Assembly (NCBI GenBank): GCA_040877545.1
Contig: JBBDNN010000062.1
Coordinates: 20,938-84,937 of the forward strand
From: Gracilimonas sp040877545
Lineage (GTDB): Bacteria > Bacteroidota > Rhodothermia > Balneolales > Balneolaceae
Direction: 5' to 3'
Length of the DNA: 64,000 nucleotides
The notes under the pieces were generated by a model. That model was not told the DNA's origin, did not search any database, and saw nothing but the letters and a program-made list of their open reading frames with translations. Both the position numbers and the translations under genes were made by a program. Shown piece after piece: positions 61,421 through 64,000 of the stretch (position 1 is its first letter; each line of letters starts with the position of its first letter).

Positions 61421-61600
61421 ATAGAAGCAATAGTTTATACAAAGTACGGAGCACCAGATGTTCTTCAGCTTAAAGAAAAGAAATAGAAAAACCAGTTCCC
61501 GTCGATAATGAGGTTTTAATAAAAATATTACCTCAACGGTAAACCGGACTGATTGTGCAATGTTTAGAGCAAAACCCGGTCTTATCCCACTGGAAGGTTC
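61421..61600 (+). pseudogene. Remnant of a zinc-type alcohol dehydrogenase/quinone oxidoreductase
   Basis: The plus strand shows pieces of one N-terminal region in shifting frames: IEAIVYTKYGAPDVLQLKE, then EIEKPVPVDNEVLIKI, then TSTVNRTDCAMFRAKPGL. In intact MDR-family enzymes these are continuous. At least two indels break the frame and no catalytic domain remains. The gap 61245-61798 holds nothing else that is clear, apart from a 38-codon open stretch at 61654-61770. Confidence 0.7.
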
Positions 61601-61653
61601 AAGAACTATGTATAAAGATGCCCGTAAATACATTTGAAGAGTAACACGCATCG

Positions 61654-61770
61654 GTAGAGGGTAGAAAATTAGCATTGGTGAACGTACAGTATGATGCAGC
61701 TACCATAAACTATTTAATTTATACCAAAGCGGAAATAATAGTTACAGCTGATGTGATTGAATTTGAGTAA
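61654..61770 (+). other. Short open stretch of unknown origin (possible gene remnant)
   Basis: A 38-codon stretch with coding-like composition (LALVNVQYDAATINYLIYT, then KAEIIVTADVIEFE) ends at TAA. An in-frame stop interrupts the upstream part. It does not match the alcohol dehydrogenase, and I do not recognise its source. Confidence 0.3.
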
Positions 61771-61798
61771 TGCTGATTGGTAAACGGAATCAATCCTG

Positions 61799-63493
61799 CT
61801 AATACCCTGCGCCATGTCCATCGCCGCGGGGATCTACGCCGCTGGTGCGTTTTCCGCTGCGATCAATAAAAATATTGTGAGCACGCCCAATGGTAGGAAG
61901 TTCCAGAATATTATGGCCTTTTTGCAGCAGGATCTCTTTCGTATCAGGACTTAATCCAAAGTCATCAATTTGGAGAATATCTGGAAACCATTGGTGATGG
62001 AATCTTGGAACAGAGGTTGCCTGCTGAGATCTCATCCCAAATACCGCCACATTTAAAAAGCTTTGCAAAGCTGCCGTAATAATTCTTGGGCCGCCGGCAG
62101 CACCAATAACCATACTTATTTCGCCCTCTTTGGTAACAATAGTGGGAGTCATGCTGCTGAGCATGCGTTTACCAGGCTCAATGGCATTGGCCTCACCACC
62201 AATTAAACCGTATGTATTTGGTTCTCCGGGTTGGGCAGAAAAATCATCCATTTCATTATTCAACAAAAAACCCGCACCACCAACCGAAACATGGCTTCCG
62301 AATGAACCATTTAGAGTTGTGGTAACTGAAACCGCATTTCCATCTTTATCTACAATGGAAAAATGGGTGGTTTCGGAAGATTCTGAATACCCCGGAACTG
62401 TACCTTCAGAAATGGAAGAGGAAGGAGTTGCAGAATTGGAATCAAAATCGCTCATGCGATCCAGATTATAGGAAGTGCTAATAAGTTCTTGCTGGGGAAC
62501 ATCCCAAAAATCAGGATCGCCTAAATAATACGAACGATCGGCAAAAGCCCGCCGCATAGCTTCTGTAAGAAGGTGGACATATTCGGCAGAATTATGTCTC
62601 ATTTCCTGGAGAGGGTAATTTTCTATCATTTCTAAAATTTGTGCTAAAGCAATACCTCCGCTGCTTGGTGGTGGCATAAACACTAATTCATAATCTTTAA
62701 ACTGTGTTTTTAGAGCTTCTCTCCATTTGCTTCTGTAATTATGAAGATCGTTATAGGTGATAAGCCCGCCATTTTTTTGCATCTCATTTACTATAGCATC
62801 CGCAACCGGCCCGGAGTAAAAACCCTCACGCCCAAAACGAGCCACACGTTCCAGGGTTTCCGCTAAATCAGATTGAATGAAGAAATCACCTTCTTTGAAA
62901 GAATCAGGTTCTCCTGGAGTAAAATAATTTTTGGATGCGGCATATTTTTCAAACGTATTTCTGTGGTTGTTTAAATCTTCTGCCTGTGATAAAGATAGCC
63001 GGTAGCCATTTTCCGCTAATTTTATGGCTGGTTCAACAACTACATCTAAAGGCAAACGGCCATAACGTTCAAGTGCTTTTATCATTCCATCAACCGTGCC
63101 GGGAACGCCAACAGCCAGTATTCCCTCCCAGCTTAATTCACTATCAAATTCACCGTTCCGGATATACATGTTGCGTGAAGCATCCTGGGGTGCTTTTTCT
63201 CTGAAATCAAGTGCTGCAGTTTCTCCATTAGCCAGGTGAATCACCATAAAACCACCACCGCCAATATTTCCCGCGCGAGGTAAAGTTACTGCTAATGCAA
63301 ACTGAACGGCCACTGCGGCATCCACAGCATTTCCCCCTCTTTGTAAAATCTCCTTTCCAACTTCTGAAGCATGTTTATCAGCTGATACCACCAGTGCATT
63401 TTCATAGGATTTGGAAGTAAGAACTTGCGAAAGGGTTGTCTCTGATAAAGGAAGGAATAATATCAGTACAAAAAATATTTTTATAAATTTCAT
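61799..63493 (-). CDS. ggt: Gamma-glutamyltransferase
   Basis: GGT is a self-cleaving periplasmic enzyme that removes gamma-glutamyl groups from glutathione and peptides. The 564-residue protein has a signal peptide (about 1-22), the large-subunit motif GGNAVDAAVAVQFALAVTLPR with GGGGFMV, and the cleavage and catalytic Thr375 in ESSETTHFSIVDK. The small subunit has NNEMDDFSAQPGEPN and MLSSMTPTIV. Its product, pyroglutamate or glutamate, fits the 5-oxoprolinase operon and GltS in the same window. Confidence 0.93.
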   Translation of the reverse strand: MKFIKIFFVLILFLPLSETTLSQVLTSKSYENALVVSADKHASEVGKEILQRGGNAVDAAVAVQFALAVTLPRAGNIGGGGFMVIHLANGETAALDFREKAPQDASRNMYIRNGEFDSELSWEGILAVGVPGTVDGMIKALERYGRLPLDVVVEPAIKLAENGYRLSLSQAEDLNNHRNTFEKYAASKNYFTPGEPDSFKEGDFFIQSDLAETLERVARFGREGFYSGPVADAIVNEMQKNGGLITYNDLHNYRSKWREALKTQFKDYELVFMPPPSSGGIALAQILEMIENYPLQEMRHNSAEYVHLLTEAMRRAFADRSYYLGDPDFWDVPQQELISTSYNLDRMSDFDSNSATPSSSISEGTVPGYSESSETTHFSIVDKDGNAVSVTTTLNGSFGSHVSVGGAGFLLNNEMDDFSAQPGEPNTYGLIGGEANAIEPGKRMLSSMTPTIVTKEGEISMVIGAAGGPRIITAALQSFLNVAVFGMRSQQATSVPRFHHQWFPDILQIDDFGLSPDTKEILLQKGHNILELPTIGRAHNIFIDRSGKRTSGVDPRGDGHGAGY

Positions 63494-63673
63494 AGAAGAT
63501 GGATCTTTAAAAAATGGTAGAGAACGCTGAAAATAGGAGTTGTGGATTATTTATGCAGATAAAAATGATATCGAGTAAAATAAGGTAACTTAGTATTTTG
63601 ACTATTAATATTTAACCATAGTCATTATGTATACGCTTTGTGTGAGTGAATTTTAAAAAGAAAGCGTTTTCCC
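63494..63673. other. Intergenic stretch without gene
   Basis: A/T-rich sequence upstream of ggt. I see no reading frame or RNA. A ggt promoter probably lies here but no clear boxes are visible. Confidence 0.5.
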
Positions 63674-63790
63674 TTTTCAGTAATATTGGAAAGGATTGAG
63701 AACATTCTTATCACTAAATACGGAAAACCTGTTGCTAAAATTATACAGGTGATGGTATTTCTCCAATTGATAAACAGTGGGATTCTAACA
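63674..63790 (+). pseudogene. Remnant of a Phd/YefM-type antitoxin gene
   Basis: The plus strand reads RIENILITKYGKPVAKIIQV, the conserved middle of Phd/YefM antitoxins, then DGISPIDKQWDS in the next frame. An intact N-terminus is missing and a frameshift lies at about 63752. The PIN remnant follows directly. Confidence 0.65.
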
Positions 63791-63796
63791 AATAAT

Positions 63797-64000
63797 CATC
63801 ATTGATACACCTGTTTGGTTACGGTATGCTTCCAGTCCTTCAAAGATTCCTTCATCGTTTTTTAGATAAATTAGAAAAAAAAGGTAAAATAGGTGTGTGT
63901 ACAATTTCTTGCTGGGAAATTGCAATGTTAGTTTCAAAAGAAAGGCTAGTGTTGTGTCAATGTTGAAATATCGGCAGAAAATGATCGAAGAGTTCAACTA
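63797..64000 (+). pseudogene. Remnant of a PIN-domain toxin gene
   Basis: The plus strand reads IIIDTPVWLRYASSPSKIPSS, then a frameshift, then LDKLEKKGKIGVCTISCWEIAMLVSKERL, then a second shift with VEISAENDRR. The pattern is that of VapC-like PIN toxins that accompany Phd-like antitoxins (IDTHVWLWY, ISCWEIAMLV). Two frame breaks mean it is inactive; it continues past the right edge. Confidence 0.7.

Noticed and set aside
61343..61675. 110-codon minus-strand frame in the mtnA-ggt gap
   Set aside because: Its sequence shows no family features, and the plus strand holds clear alcohol dehydrogenase fragments.
63785..63997. 70-codon minus-strand frame at the right edge
   Set aside because: It is opposite the decayed PIN toxin, which explains the sequence better.
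1..64000. CRISPR arrays, insertion sequences, prophage or a defence island
   Set aside because: No regularly spaced repeats, transposase, integrase or phage genes were seen; the toxin-antitoxin pair stands alone.

Overview
The window looks like a scaffold from a marine or halophilic member of the Balneolales (FCB group; relatives of Balneola, Gracilimonas or Rhodohalobacter). The signs are about 43 % GC by eye, a type IX secretion type A C-terminal sorting domain, a SprA-like outer-membrane barrel, ExbB/ExbD/ExbD clusters, a bacillithiol-system protein (YtxJ), and promoter boxes of the TAnnTTTG form. It is dense in ordinary chromosomal genes, with no prophage, insertion sequence or CRISPR array. 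A run of ten N at 25586-25595 marks a contig join; the flanking repeat shows that the join is an overlap, not missing sequence.

Layout. 1-2439 (minus): a Mrp-type Na+/H+ antiporter operon (E, F, G, an MbhD-like and an MbhE-like subunit, B, C), cut off by the window edge. 2.7-4.2 kb: SMP-30 lactonase and a membrane-anchored OB-fold protein. 4.5-9.9 kb: nuoL, nuoM and nuoN with a pterin dehydratase gene between M and N, without the rest of complex I. 9.9-11 kb: a YciI protein and an intact RHH/PIN toxin-antitoxin pair. 11.1-14.2 kb: rpsF-rpsR-rplI and a DsbD reductase. 14.3-20 kb: a giant SprA-like barrel protein followed by ExbB, a small membrane protein and two ExbDs. 20-23.3 kb: thiL and ftsH. 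23.6-27.6 kb: a three-gene signalling cassette (PAS/GAF kinase, response regulator, REC-PAS-HWE kinase).

27.6-34.2 kb (minus): a dihaem cytochrome c, a methyltransferase, a lactamase-fold hydrolase, a DUF3307/SatD pair with a striking operator ladder, a CBS protein and several small conserved proteins. 34.4-38 kb (plus): an NRAMP-like transporter lacking both metal-site motifs, in one operon with 5-oxoprolinase pxpABC. 38-48.6 kb: a P2A-like ATPase, a DUF5996 protein, tRNA-Leu(CAG), a secreted metallopeptidase, a lipoprotein, a dienelactone hydrolase, an M28 peptidase and a desaturase. 48.7-52.7 kb: two near-identical cold-shock genes with a shared leader flank two secreted peptidase genes. 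53-64 kb: S1/P1 nuclease, an Asn-Gly repeat lipoprotein, glyoxalase, GyrI-like protein, fasciclin protein, GltS, a UPF0173 hydrolase, YtxJ, mtnA and gamma-glutamyltransferase.

Much of the content fits a sodium- and proton-economy theme (Mrp, NuoLMN, GltS, ExbBD) together with use of extracellular peptides (several exported peptidases, GGT, and 5-oxoprolinase that could consume the pyroglutamate formed). The gaps near the right end hold decayed genes: a YdeI-family protein, a zinc-type alcohol dehydrogenase and a Phd/PIN toxin-antitoxin module. The most unusual signals are the alternating 14-bp half-site ladder before satD, the NRAMP homologue with lost metal ligands, the duplicated cold-shock leaders, and an orphan terminator at 2637-2690 suggesting a small RNA.
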